Assembly: GCA_050249695.1 (NCBI GenBank)
Contig: JBFWQA010000005.1
Span: forward strand, 124,001-188,000
Direction of reading: 5' to 3'
Length of the DNA: 64,000 nucleotides
Source of the DNA: JACKJP01 sp050249695
GTDB taxonomy: Bacteria > Pseudomonadota > Alphaproteobacteria > Rhizobiales > Tepidamorphaceae
The notes under the pieces are model-generated. The model made no database searches. It was not told the DNA's origin and saw only the letters and a program-made list of their open reading frames with translations. This document shows positions 1 to 7,889 of this stretch, piece by piece; position 1 is the first letter of the stretch; the number at the start of each line of letters is the position of its first letter. Made by a program: the position numbers and the translations under genes.

Positions 1-393
1 GACCGGCAGCAGCGTCTCGCGCAACACCGCGATGGCTTCCGGCCGCAGCAGCGGGTCGCCGCTCGCCGCGACCATGACCGGATCGAGCACCACGTTCCTG
101 CAAAGATGAACGGCCAGCCCCTCACCGACCGCGAGGATTGTCTCCGGCACGCTCAGCATGCCGATCTTCACCGCCGACACCGACAGGTCCATGAAGACCG
201 AATCCATCTGCTGGCGCACGAAGCTCGCGGGGATGTCGAACACGCCCTGAACGCCCAGCGTATTCTGCGCCGTCAGCGCGGTGATCACGCTCGCGCCGTA
301 GACGCCGAGTGCCGAGAAGGTCTTCAGATCCGCCTGAATGCCGGCGCCCCCGCCGGAATCCGAACCTGCGATCGTCACCGCAATCGCCGTCAT
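1..393 (-). CDS. thiD: Hydroxymethylpyrimidine/phosphomethylpyrimidine kinase, partial (C-terminus beyond left edge)
   Basis: ThiD phosphorylates hydroxymethylpyrimidine and its monophosphate, giving the pyrimidine half of thiamine. The 131 residues visible begin MTAIAVTIAGSDSGGGAGIQ, the glycine-rich substrate and nucleotide loop of the ribokinase-like ThiD family. They continue through a QADLKTFSALGVYGASVITALTAQN-type segment and DPVMVA, also family-typical. The usual length is about 270 residues, so about half is missing past the window edge. The ATG at 393 overlaps the thiE stop as TCAT on the plus strand (ATGA in the gene), which indicates translational coupling as the third gene of a thiM-thiE-thiD salvage operon under the upstream TPP riboswitch. 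Confidence 0.95.
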   Translation of the reverse strand, partial: MTAIAVTIAGSDSGGGAGIQADLKTFSALGVYGASVITALTAQNTLGVQGVFDIPASFVRQQMDSVFMDLSVSAVKIGMLSVPETILAVGEGLAVHLCRNVVLDPVMVAASGDPLLRPEAIAVLRETLLPV

Positions 394-1043
394 TTGCGGC
401 CTGCCTTCAGCGCGTCGTCGACGATCCGCCGCAGCCGCCGCGCCCGCGCTTCCGTCTCGCCGCCGGCAAAAATCGCCGAGATGACCGAAACGCCGCCGGC
501 GCCCGCCGCGATGACATCCGCCGCGTTGGTGCCGTTGATTCCGGCGATCGCGCAGACTGGCAGATCGGCCCGCCGCGCCTTCAGCGCGTTCGCCAGCCGT
601 GCCAGCCCGTCCAGCCCCACCGGCGGCTCCGGATTGTCCTTGCTGGTGGTGGCGAAGACCCCGCCCACCGCCGCATAGTCGATGGCATCCACAGGTGCTT
701 CGGCGACATGGCGATCGTTCTTGATCGTCAGGCCGATGATCGCGTCCGGCCCGAGCAGCCGGCGGGCGGTTTCGGCGGGCATGTCCTCCTGGCCGAGGTG
801 AACGCCATCGGCACCCACCGCCAGCGCGACATCGACCCTGTCGTTGATCAGAAGCCTTGCATCGAGCGGCGCGAGGGCGGATTTCAAGGCGGTCGCCCTT
901 TCGATCATGTCCCGTGTCGATGCGTGCTTGTCCCTGTACTGGATCAGCGTCGCGCCGCCTCTGACCGCCGCCGCGGCAAGCGCCGCGGGATCGTCATGGC
1001 CCGGCCCGCCGACGATGCCGTAGAGCCTGATGTCGACCTTCAT
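390..1043 (-). CDS. thiE: Thiamine-phosphate synthase
   Basis: ThiE joins hydroxymethylpyrimidine diphosphate and thiazole phosphate to make thiamine monophosphate in the cytoplasm. The 217-residue TIM-barrel protein shows the family motifs in order: QYRDK near residue 36, LLINDRVDVALAVGADGVHLGQ around 63-84, a short TIKN strand, and AIAGIN followed by GAGGVSVISAIF near the C-terminus, which binds phosphate. Length is normal. It overlaps thiM and thiD by four bases each (ATGA), so all three are probably translated from one message. The family often carries TGPVF or GPIF in the loop after the AVGG segment; here it reads AVGGVFATTSKDN, a mild variation that leaves the assignment secure. Confidence 0.96.
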   Translation of the reverse strand: MKVDIRLYGIVGGPGHDDPAALAAAAVRGGATLIQYRDKHASTRDMIERATALKSALAPLDARLLINDRVDVALAVGADGVHLGQEDMPAETARRLLGPDAIIGLTIKNDRHVAEAPVDAIDYAAVGGVFATTSKDNPEPPVGLDGLARLANALKARRADLPVCAIAGINGTNAADVIAAGAGGVSVISAIFAGGETEARARRLRRIVDDALKAGRK

Positions 1044-1810
1044 CGCCGCGCTCTCGCCAGATTGGTCAGATCCTCCGGCCGGATGGTCGCCAGCCGGTCG
1101 ATCAGATGCATGGCGAAACTGCCGGGGCCGCTCGCCTCCCGGGCGGCCATCTCGCCGGCTATTCCCATGACAAGGGCGGCGGTCAGCGCGGCGACCGCCA
1201 TGTCAGGTTCAATCGCCGCGAAGGCCGCGGTGATCGCGGCGCCCGCACATCCGGTCGCGGTCACCTGCGCCAGAAGCGGCGTACCGTTCATGACTTCCAG
1301 CTGCTCGCGTCCCGCGACAATGCGGTCGACGGGGCCGGTGCACATGACGGTACTCATCGTCTCGCGCGCAAGATCCGCGACCGCATCGTCGCCCGACGGG
1401 GCGAGCGCCGCGATCTCCTTTGCATTGCCGCGGATGATCGCGGGCCGCAGCCGCATGAGTTCGCGCGCGAAGACGGCGCGCGGCGCCGAGACATCGACAA
1501 ATACCGGATCGAGCACCCATGGCCGCCCTTCGTCGCGCATGAGATCCACCGCGATGCCGATGGTTTCGCGCCGCTCGGGCGCCAGCGTGCCCAGATTGAT
1601 CAGCAACGCCCGCGCGTCGCGCACGAAATAGCTGATCTCGTTGGCCGTGTCGGTCACCGAGGGTCTGAGGCCGAGCGCCAGACAGCAATTGGCGGTGAAT
1701 GCCTGCGCGACCGTATTCGTCAGACAGTGGACCGAAGGCGCTTCCTCGCGCAGCCGCTCGAGCGTCTCTGCCGCCTTCTCGACGGCCGCCTGGATTGTCA
1801 TCTGTTCCAT
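1040..1810 (-). CDS. thiM: Hydroxyethylthiazole kinase
   Basis: ThiM phosphorylates the thiazole alcohol so that ThiE can use it, which makes this operon a salvage route. The 256 residues contain HCLTNTVAQAFTAN near 28-41, the substrate loop of the family (usually HCITN). WVLDPVFVDVSAPR follows at about 98-111. ATGCAGA at 185-191 holds the catalytic-region cysteine (C188) and anion hole. The usual length is about 260-270. It is the first gene after the TPP riboswitch and overlaps thiE by ATGA. The substrate loop departs from the most common NYV form, so homologues should be compared before assuming identical substrate preference, but the kinase fold is clear. Confidence 0.93.
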   Translation of the reverse strand: MEQMTIQAAVEKAAETLERLREEAPSVHCLTNTVAQAFTANCCLALGLRPSVTDTANEISYFVRDARALLINLGTLAPERRETIGIAVDLMRDEGRPWVLDPVFVDVSAPRAVFARELMRLRPAIIRGNAKEIAALAPSGDDAVADLARETMSTVMCTGPVDRIVAGREQLEVMNGTPLLAQVTATGCAGAAITAAFAAIEPDMAVAALTAALVMGIAGEMAAREASGPGSFAMHLIDRLATIRPEDLTNLARARR

Positions 1811-1887
1811 ATGTCAGCCTTTCCCGCCGGGGAAGGCTGCCGACAACATGACGATCGCTTGGGATGGCATGCGGTTCGGCATCTCGG

Positions 1888-1968
1888 TTCCCTCCGCCGG
1901 CACTAACCGGATCAGGTTCGATGGGTTGCGTCTGCCGCTCTCAGTCTCCGCTGCCGGAGACACCCCAA
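1888..1968 (-). promoter_or_regulatory. TPP riboswitch (THI element)
   Basis: Read on the minus strand, this segment holds the conserved THI-box core: GGGGTG at its 5' end (plus-strand CACCCC at 1961-1966), CTGAGAG at about 1936-1942, and ACCTGATCCGGTTAGT followed by GCCGGCGGAGGGAA at the 3' side. These match the pyrimidine- and pyrophosphate-sensing helices of the TPP aptamer. It ends about 78 bases before the thiM start and leads into the thiMED operon, so thiamine pyrophosphate should repress expression. I see no run of U after it, so control may act on translation; the expression platform is not resolved. Confidence 0.95.
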
Positions 1969-1990
1969 CGAGATGATGTTAAGCAACCCA

Positions 1991-2019
1991 TTGCTATGGG
2001 AGATGAAGGGCAATTTCAA
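1991..2019 (-). promoter_or_regulatory. Candidate sigma-70 promoter for the thiMED operon
   Basis: On the minus strand TTGAAA (2014-2019) is followed 17 bases later by TAGCAA (1991-1996), a good -35 and a fair -10 element. Transcription would begin near 1984, about 16 bases before the riboswitch aptamer, which is a sensible geometry. The -10 matches only three of six consensus positions, so this is a suggestion. It overlaps the translation start region of the divergent hydrolase gene at 2021. Confidence 0.4.
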
Positions 2020-2020
2020 G

Positions 2021-2836
2021 ATGAGCGACACCGCGCCCGACATGGAGGCCGAATACAACAACCGTGCCCGCGTCCCCGAACACCCTGAGATCATCGAAGG
2101 CTGGGCGCGCGACGCCGCCGCCTATCGGGACGCTGCTGATTGCGAACTCGACATTTCCTATGGCGGCCATCCGCGTCAGCGATACGATCTGTTTCGCGGC
2201 GGCGGCGGCGGCGAGACCTGCATCGTCTTTATCCACGGCGGTTATTGGCAGGCGCTCGACAAGGGCTTCTTCTCGCACATGGCCATCGGCGCGAACGCGG
2301 CGGGATTCGACGTTGCGATTCCTTCCTATCGCCTTTGCCCGGAGGTGCCGCTGGCGGGCATCGTCGAAGACATGCTGGCCTTCTGTCGCGCGCTCGGACA
2401 AAGCGGGTGGCGAAGACTGATCGTGGCGGGCCATTCGGCCGGCGGTCACCTCGCCGCATGCCTGCTGGCGAAGGGCGCGATCGGTGAAGTCATCGTGCGC
2501 GGGGCCTTGCCCGTTTCAGGCCTGTTCGATCTTGTTCCCCTCGTCGGAACATCCATCAATCAGGCGCTCCGCCTGACAGAAGCGGAAGCGCGCCGGCAGA
2601 GCCCGCTATTCTGGGCGCCGCCCCCGGCGGGTAGCGCGCTGACCGCGTTCGTCGGCGGTACGGAACCATCCGAGTATCAGCGTCAGAGTCTGGATATCGT
2701 CGAGACATGGGGCGCGGCAGGCGTGGAGACAGGTTGCCACAGACTTGAGGGCGAAAACCACTTCACGGCCATTGCGTCCCTCGCCCGCCCGGAAGGCGAA
2801 CTGACACGCGCCCTCCTTGCCCTTGCCGCGCGCTGA
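2021..2836 (+). CDS. Alpha/beta hydrolase, kynurenine-formamidase/esterase-like
   Basis: This is a cytoplasmic serine hydrolase of the alpha/beta fold. HGGYW at about residues 72-76 supplies the oxyanion hole. GHSAGG at 137-142 is the nucleophile elbow, and ENHF near 245-248 supplies the catalytic histidine. HGGYW and the overall length of 271 resemble arylformamidases and related carboxylesterases, but no kynurenine-pathway partner lies nearby, so the substrate is open. The ATG at 2021 was chosen because GAAGGG lies about ten bases upstream; an in-frame ATG at 1973 would read into riboswitch-flanking DNA. The gene is divergent from thiMED, so its promoter must overlap the riboswitch DNA. Confidence 0.8.
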   Translation: MSDTAPDMEAEYNNRARVPEHPEIIEGWARDAAAYRDAADCELDISYGGHPRQRYDLFRGGGGGETCIVFIHGGYWQALDKGFFSHMAIGANAAGFDVAIPSYRLCPEVPLAGIVEDMLAFCRALGQSGWRRLIVAGHSAGGHLAACLLAKGAIGEVIVRGALPVSGLFDLVPLVGTSINQALRLTEAEARRQSPLFWAPPPAGSALTAFVGGTEPSEYQRQSLDIVETWGAAGVETGCHRLEGENHFTAIASLARPEGELTRALLALAAR

Positions 2837-2894
2837 CGCGTCATGTTCAATGCCGCGAGACTAACCCCAGGCCAGTAGCGGAGGGCGGATCGCG

Positions 2895-3131
2895 ATGACA
2901 CCCTTTTTCGTCCAGATCAAATGCGAGCTCGGCCAGGCCTATCGGGTCGCCGGCGAAATCGCGGACGCCGAGATCGCCTCGGAAATCTATTCGACCGCGG
3001 GTGAATTCGATCTGCTGGTGAAGTTCTATGTCGAGCCCGGGGTCGATATCGGTCATTTCGTGAATGAGAAGGTGCACTGCTTCGGCGGGATCCGCGATAC
3101 GCGCACCATCGTCACCTACAAGGCATTCTAG
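2895..3131 (+). CDS. Stand-alone Lrp/AsnC-type ligand-binding (RAM) domain protein
   Basis: A 78-residue protein that consists only of the regulatory domain found at the C-terminus of Lrp/AsnC regulators. It begins TPFFVQIKCELGQAY and continues through AGEFDLLVKFYV, with a GGIRDTRTIVTYKAF-type ending in which a strand and TxT pattern is typical of RAM domains. There is no helix-turn-helix. Such stand-alone domains form dimers or decamers and can bind amino acids or mix with full-length regulators (family knowledge). GGAGGG about eleven bases before the ATG supports the start. It follows the hydrolase by 58 bases and may be cotranscribed with it. The ligand is unknown. Confidence 0.85.
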   Translation: MTPFFVQIKCELGQAYRVAGEIADAEIASEIYSTAGEFDLLVKFYVEPGVDIGHFVNEKVHCFGGIRDTRTIVTYKAF

Positions 3132-3172
3132 AATAGGCGCAAAAGCGCGCCGGGGCGGATATGTTCCGCGTC

Positions 3173-4084
3173 CTACATCTGGTTTGACCGCACGCCCGGT
3201 GTCCGCGGTCGCTGGATCCCGAGCCACCGCTCGCGCAGGATGACGAATATGCCCGCAGCGATAACAATGCCCGCCCCCACCAGCACGATCGGCTGGGGAA
3301 CGTCGCCAAAGATCAGGATTGCGAACCCGAGCGCAAACAGCATGCTCGTGTAGTCAAAAGGCGCAACGACCGACACGGGCGCAAGACGATAGCTTTGCGT
3401 CAGGCAGAGCTGGCCCAGCCCCCCTGCAAGGCCCAGACCGATCAGAAGCATGCCCTGATACGGGTCGGGCATCACCCAGCCGAACGGCAAAGTCAGAAGG
3501 CTGCCGACCGTGGTGACGATCGAGAAATAGAAGATGATCGAACTGTTGGTTTCGGTCCTCGTCAGGTGGCGCACCTGAATCATGGCGAAGGCGGAACCGA
3601 CCGCCGCGAGAATCGCAAAGATGGCGCCGATGATCGGCGCCGACATCTCAAGCGATTCCCCCAGATGCGGCGAAACGATCAGCAAGACACCGCTGAGACC
3701 GATGACCACGGCGATTATCCTGACCTTTCCGACCCTCTCGTCGAGAAGAAACGGTGCCAGCAGCACGGCGATCAGCGGCGCCGCGTAGCTGATGGCGACC
3801 GCGTCGTGAAGCGCCAGGTAGTGAAGGGCGACGAAGCTGCCGCCCATGGCGATACCGCCGACGAAGCCGCGCCAGACATGGCCTGAGATGTTGTCGGTTT
3901 TCAGCGCCGACGCGAACTGTCGCTGCACCGCTATCATGATGAAAAGCGGGATGAAACCGAACAGCGAACGCGCAAAGACGATCTGCCCTATCGGAACGTC
4001 GTCGGAGACCAGCTTGATGGCCACCATCATGAAGGAAAAGAAGGTCACCGAGAGAAGTTTGAAGACGATTCCGGCAAGATGCAT
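3173..4084 (-). CDS. EamA-type drug/metabolite transporter
   Basis: The 303 residues form about ten hydrophobic segments arranged as two EamA repeats, the layout of the DMT superfamily of inner-membrane carriers. The first repeat runs from about residue 5 to 140 and includes FVALHYLALHDAVAISYAAPL. The second starts near 150 with GAIFAILAAVGSAFAMIQVRHLTR and includes APVSVVAPFDYTSML, a typical spot for the substrate path. The C-terminal tail is basic. Family members export amino acids, nucleosides or drugs, or take up S-adenosylmethionine; the sequence does not decide between these. It stands alone between two convergent or divergent neighbours. Confidence 0.85.
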   Translation of the reverse strand: MHLAGIVFKLLSVTFFSFMMVAIKLVSDDVPIGQIVFARSLFGFIPLFIMIAVQRQFASALKTDNISGHVWRGFVGGIAMGGSFVALHYLALHDAVAISYAAPLIAVLLAPFLLDERVGKVRIIAVVIGLSGVLLIVSPHLGESLEMSAPIIGAIFAILAAVGSAFAMIQVRHLTRTETNSSIIFYFSIVTTVGSLLTLPFGWVMPDPYQGMLLIGLGLAGGLGQLCLTQSYRLAPVSVVAPFDYTSMLFALGFAILIFGDVPQPIVLVGAGIVIAAGIFVILRERWLGIQRPRTPGVRSNQM

Positions 4085-4223
4085 CGAAAGGTTCGGCCCT
4101 GGTTGGAGGGTGTCGCCACGGATTTATGGCAGGCTTTCGATTTCACACAACCGCGTCAGGCACATCGCAGGCATGCAAAAGCCGGCGGAAATCCCCGCCG
4201 GCCTTCGCTTCGGATCGTCGTTT

Positions 4224-4697
4224 TCAGCGGCAGAAGACGTACCGTCCGCCACCTGCGTGGTAGTAACCGGTCTGCGGATTGAAAGTGCGGTAGCGGCTGC
4301 CGCAATAGCTGTACCATGCCGGGCTCCAAGGCTCGTAATAGGCCTGGACGGGCGGCGGAGGCGCGCTGCGCGAGACGCAGTCGTTGTAGGCCGCCTGATA
4401 GTAGCTTTGCCAACGGTTTGAATTGGCCGCAGCGCCGCCAAGAGCGCCGACGCCCGCGCCGATGGCCGCACCGTTGCCGACGCGGTTCTTGCCGCCGCCG
4501 GCGGCACCGCCGATGATCGCGCCAACCGCGCCACCGACGATAGCGCCACCGATGATATTGCCGCTCGGCTGGGCGGTCGCGCGATTGGCATAATCACGCG
4601 CATAGGCATCACAGGATCCGTACTGGGCGGCGGCCGGTGACATGTTCAACGCGAAAGCGGTGACAAGCACTGCCGCGATCAAGAGCAGGTTTCGCAT
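4224..4697 (-). CDS. Secreted glycine-zipper protein with BA14K-like C-terminus
   Basis: The predicted product has 157 residues. Residues 1-24 are a signal peptide (LLLIAAVLVTAFALNMSPAAA, cleavage after AxA). Residues about 45-90 are a glycine zipper with GGAIVGGAVGAIIGGAAGGG and a second GAAIGAGVGALGGAA block, which usually inserts into or packs against the outer membrane. The tail, WYSYCGSRYRTFNPQTGYY and a final CR, resembles the BA14K repeat of rhizobial surface proteins, with paired cysteines. The ATG at 4697 has GGAG six bases upstream, better than the TTG 15 bases earlier. An envelope role is likely, but the function is unknown. Confidence 0.75.
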   Translation of the reverse strand: MRNLLLIAAVLVTAFALNMSPAAAQYGSCDAYARDYANRATAQPSGNIIGGAIVGGAVGAIIGGAAGGGKNRVGNGAAIGAGVGALGGAAANSNRWQSYYQAAYNDCVSRSAPPPPVQAYYEPWSPAWYSYCGSRYRTFNPQTGYYHAGGGRYVFCR

Positions 4698-4926
4698 GGG
4701 ATTCTCCATCAAGGACAGACCGGCCGCTCCCGCCGGGCAGTCGAAACGTTACGGAACGAGCGGTTACTTCCAGCCGTTCCGCGCAATATGATGGCATGCG
4801 CCGCGCGAATTGACCATAGAAAGCATTGGCCGCTGGTTGACGAAGTCTTGAAGCCGCTTTTTGCTTTCGCGGCGGCGCAAGCCTTGGAACGCGAAACAGA
4901 AAACGCTGGCAGGAGGACCGACATCC

Positions 4927-5661
4927 ATGAAACGCGAGATCACTATCAGGACGAGCGATGGCGAAGCTTCAGCCGGCCTTTTCCATCCTGAGAAGCCAAG
5001 CCCGTCCGCATCTGGTGTCATCTTGTACATGGATGCCTTCGGCCCGCGTCCGGGCCTCGACCAGATGGCCGAAAGGCTGGCCGGTGCCGGTCATATCGTT
5101 CTGGTGCCGGATCTTTTCTATCGCCACGCACCCTACGGTCCCTATGACCCCAAAACCGCCTTCTCCACGCCTGAGACCAGCGATCAGATCCGCGGCTTTC
5201 TCGCCGCCACAACGCTGGCGATGAACGAACGCGACACCGGCGATTTCATCAAAACGCTTACCGAGGCCGGTGCCACCGGCAAGATCGGCACGACGGGCTA
5301 TTGCATGGGCGGGGCTCGCTCGCTCGTCGCGGCGGCCGCCTTCCCCGACCGCGTCGCCGCCGCCGCCAGCTTTCACGGCGGCAACCTCGCATCCGACGCG
5401 CCGGAGAGCCCCCACCTCCGGGTCAGAACGATGAAGGCGCGTATCTATGTCGGTATGGCCGGCGTCGACAGGGCCTTCCCGCCCGAACAGTCGCAACGGC
5501 TGGAAAAGGCGCTTCGCGAGGCGGAGAAGGACTTCATCATCGAGAACTATGCAGGAATGGAGCATGGCTGGGCCGTGCCCGACCACCGGGTTTTCGATGA
5601 GAAAGGCGCCGAGCGGCACTGGCAGCGCCTGCTCGCACTGTTCGACGAGACTCTGCATTAG
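4927..5661 (+). CDS. Dienelactone hydrolase family protein
   Basis: A 244-residue alpha/beta hydrolase of the dienelactone hydrolase family. GYCMGG near residues 124-129 carries the cysteine nucleophile that marks this family, and EHGW near residue 212 provides the catalytic histidine. VDRAF lies where the acid residue is expected. The start at 4927 is fixed by AGGAGG at 4911-4916; upstream in-frame codons lack a binding site. Classical members open dienelactone rings in chlorocatechol breakdown, but no catabolic genes lie near, so a general carboxymethylene-lactonase or esterase role is as likely. It ends nine bases before the convergent MFS gene. Confidence 0.85.
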   Translation: MKREITIRTSDGEASAGLFHPEKPSPSASGVILYMDAFGPRPGLDQMAERLAGAGHIVLVPDLFYRHAPYGPYDPKTAFSTPETSDQIRGFLAATTLAMNERDTGDFIKTLTEAGATGKIGTTGYCMGGARSLVAAAAFPDRVAAAASFHGGNLASDAPESPHLRVRTMKARIYVGMAGVDRAFPPEQSQRLEKALREAEKDFIIENYAGMEHGWAVPDHRVFDEKGAERHWQRLLALFDETLH

Positions 5662-5670
5662 AGCGCGTTT

Positions 5671-6894
5671 TCAGGCGTTGGCGGCGAGCGAGGCGCGCAG
5701 ACGCATGAAAACCAGAATCACGATCGCCACGCCTGTGCTGGCGATGCTCGCCAGAAATGCCATCTGGTAGGTGCCGGTCAGATCTCGTATCGCGCCGAAT
5801 ACCCAGCTGCCGCTGGCAACGCCGACGACCGTCGAGCCGATCACGAACCCGACCCGCCTCCCCGCCTCGCGCGCGGGCAGAAACTCGCGCACCACAAGAA
5901 CCAGGTTCGGCAGGATGCCGCCATGGGCGAGTCCGAAGGCAAGAGAGGCAAGATAAAGCACCCAGAGCGTATCGAAGGGTATGAAGATCATGAGGCTTAT
6001 CGCCATGATCACGCATCCGGTGAGAATGATGACGATCGCCCCGAGGCGATCGGCAAGCAGACCGTAGAGAAGCCGCGACACCACGCCGCCCGCGAAGACC
6101 AGCGACATCATGAAGGCGCCTTGCGGGATGGTGAATCCGAGATCGGTCGACATCGCGACGAGTTGCGTGTGCGGCATGGCCATCGCAAAACTGGCACACA
6201 AACCGACACCTACCAGCAACCACTGAACGGCCGCCGGGCTGAGCGCGATGACCCGCGTGGCCCCGGAGGGCGCGTCGGGGATATCGGGCGCGCCGTGCCC
6301 CGGCAGGCGCCGGCGCAACAGGAGCGATAGCGGAACGATGGTCACAATGCAGATCGCGCCGAGAACCAGATAGGCCAAACGCCAATCGTCAACGGTGACG
6401 AGCTTTCCGACGGCGAGCGGCCATACGACGCCGCCGATATAGCTGCCGCTGGCAGCCAGCGAGACGGCGATGCCGCGGCGTCGCAGGAACCAGTGCGACA
6501 CGTCGGCCATGAGTGGCGAAAAGGAGGTCGATGCGCCAAGTCCGATGAGACACTGCAACGCCATCACAAGGGCATAATTCGGCGCCAGGCCGGTGAGGAT
6601 GAATCCCCCGCCGAGGACGATGCCGCCGATGATCAGGGGCATCGCGATGCCATAGCGGTCGACGAAACGTCCCAGGGTGAAATTGCCGATGGCGAATCCG
6701 ACCGTCGTCGCAATATAGGCAAGCGTCGCGCCCGCGCGGTCCAGACCGAATTCTGCCTGCAACTCGGGAATGACGACGATAACGGACCAGATGCCGCAGA
6801 TGCCGAGCCCGCCGATCAGAAAAGAAACGATCATTCGCAGCCATGAATATCGGCTGTCGAGGACGGCTTCCAATGCTGTGGCGTTGTTCGTCAT
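5671..6894 (-). CDS. Major facilitator superfamily transporter
   Basis: The 407 residues contain twelve hydrophobic segments with the MFS signature between segments 2 and 3 (GRFVDRYG, about 75-82) and its counterpart in the second half (YGLLADRLG, about 277-285). The family resemblance is to monocarboxylate and oxalate/formate-type carriers (GLGASTSFSPL, then HWFLRRRGIAVSLAASGSYIG), inferred from the pattern only. It is an inner-membrane carrier for a small organic solute. The ATG at 6894 is followed by a hydrophilic N-terminus of about 18 residues. An unusual set of inverted repeats lies about 95-120 bases upstream (6987-7016) and could control it. Confidence 0.85.
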   Translation of the reverse strand: MTNNATALEAVLDSRYSWLRMIVSFLIGGLGICGIWSVIVVIPELQAEFGLDRAGATLAYIATTVGFAIGNFTLGRFVDRYGIAMPLIIGGIVLGGGFILTGLAPNYALVMALQCLIGLGASTSFSPLMADVSHWFLRRRGIAVSLAASGSYIGGVVWPLAVGKLVTVDDWRLAYLVLGAICIVTIVPLSLLLRRRLPGHGAPDIPDAPSGATRVIALSPAAVQWLLVGVGLCASFAMAMPHTQLVAMSTDLGFTIPQGAFMMSLVFAGGVVSRLLYGLLADRLGAIVIILTGCVIMAISLMIFIPFDTLWVLYLASLAFGLAHGGILPNLVLVVREFLPAREAGRRVGFVIGSTVVGVASGSWVFGAIRDLTGTYQMAFLASIASTGVAIVILVFMRLRASLAANA

Positions 6895-6986
6895 GGGGCG
6901 GGCGGAAGTTCGGTGCCTGTTCGATGTCTATCCCAAACGCCTCAAGACTGTCCGCTTTACGGCTCAGGAACATCGGCCGGCCGGAA

Positions 6987-7016
6987 AGTCTCACGTGAGA
7001 CTAAAGAAGTCTCATG
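6987..7016. repeat. Alternating inverted half-sites (AGTCTCA/TGAGACT)
   Basis: AGTCTCACGTGAGACT at 6987-7002 is a perfect 16-base palindrome. After five bases a further AGTCTCA copy follows (7008-7014). The middle half-site can therefore pair with either neighbour, giving two mutually exclusive hairpins, or the DNA can hold a regulator dimer plus a third half-site. It lies upstream of the MFS gene and downstream of tRNA-Lys, both on the minus strand. No long run of T follows on either strand, so a simple terminator is unlikely. Confidence 0.7.
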
Positions 7017-7051
7017 TTCCACAGCATTTCAGGCTAAGTCATTGAAAGTAT

Positions 7052-7127
<76 letters not shown>

Positions 7128-7162
7128 GCCGCCCTCGCCGGCATGCCGGCCGGAGGTGCGTC

Positions 7163-7191
7163 CCTATAACAACCGCCCCGGCCAACTGCAA
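7163..7191 (-). promoter_or_regulatory. Candidate sigma-70 promoter of tRNA-Lys
   Basis: On the minus strand TTGCAG (7186-7191) and TATAGG (7163-7168) are 17 bases apart. Transcription would start near 7155, giving a tRNA leader of about 28 bases. That leader contains a perfect 14-base palindrome, GCCGGCATGCCGGC (7137-7150), which may help processing. This is a consensus match only. Confidence 0.5.
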
Positions 7192-7457
7192 GGAGAAACC
7201 CAGCGCTTTCGCGAGCGTTTCAGCATCCTTCTCGCCCATCGCGTGCATTGTTCGCTTCATCACCAATTTCAAGCCGGTAAAATTACGTTACGGCATAAAA
7301 TAAACCATGCCATCCAGACACATATGTGATGGTTATGAAGCTAAAAGGTCAGACCCCCTGACCATACCTAAACTAGAATAATTTTTTACCAAATATTCAT
7401 CGCTATAGATCTAAATATTTCAAAACGATAATTCGCTATTTGCAAGGGATATTAATA
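7192..7457. other. AT-rich intergenic region upstream of tadE
   Basis: No gene is visible in this stretch. From about 7260 it is strikingly AT-rich compared with everything around it. It holds a 10-base palindrome CACATATGTG (7319-7328) and a hairpin GGTCAG-ACCCC-CTGACC (7347-7363). A T-run and several A/T tracts follow (7380-7440), including TATAGA near 7404-7409, which could be a -10 element. It probably contains the promoter and control sites of the TadE/TadG pair. Confidence 0.6.
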
Positions 7458-7889
7458 ATGGCGCCGCACTTTATTGTGCGATGCAGCAAGGACAGGCAGG
7501 GCACCTCTGCCGTGGAATTTGCGATAATCGCACCCGTTTTCATAATGATCATGTTCGGAATCGTCGCCTACGGCATCTACTTCGGCGCCGCGAACTCAGT
7601 TCAGCAACTTGCCGCCGATGCGGCCCGGGCCTCCATCGCCGGACTTGGCGAAGATGAAAGAAGATTGCTTGCCCAGCGCTTCATCGACCTCAATACCGGC
7701 AGTTATCCGCTGCTTCGGGCGCAGCAGGTTCAGGTCAGGATCAGGGGTAGCGCAGCTGACGCGAACCAGTTCAATGTCTCCGTCGAATACGATGCGACGC
7801 AGTTGCCCATCTGGAACCTGCTCGTTCCGCTTCCGCTACCCGAAAAGACAATCATCCGCAGCGCGACCATTCGTGTCGGGGGCGTCTGA
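7458..7889 (+). CDS. TadE-like pilus assembly protein
   Basis: The product has 143 residues and the TadE layout: a short basic N-terminus, then GTSAVEFAIIAPVFIMIMFGI at about 15-35 forming the single membrane helix with the conserved Glu and Pro, then a soluble domain outside the membrane. TadE proteins are pseudopilins of Flp/Tad pili that attach cells to surfaces. AAGGGA at 7444-7449 supports the ATG at 7458 over a TTG at 7440. Its stop shares one base with the next start (TGATG), so it is coupled to the TadG-like gene. No tadA, tadB or tadC is in the window, so assembly must rely on genes elsewhere. Confidence 0.88.
   Translation: MAPHFIVRCSKDRQGTSAVEFAIIAPVFIMIMFGIVAYGIYFGAANSVQQLAADAARASIAGLGEDERRLLAQRFIDLNTGSYPLLRAQQVQVRIRGSAADANQFNVSVEYDATQLPIWNLLVPLPLPEKTIIRSATIRVGGV

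Noticed and set aside
6987..7016. Terminator for tRNA-Lys
   Set aside because: The hairpins are present but no run of T follows on the minus strand, so an intrinsic terminator is not supported.
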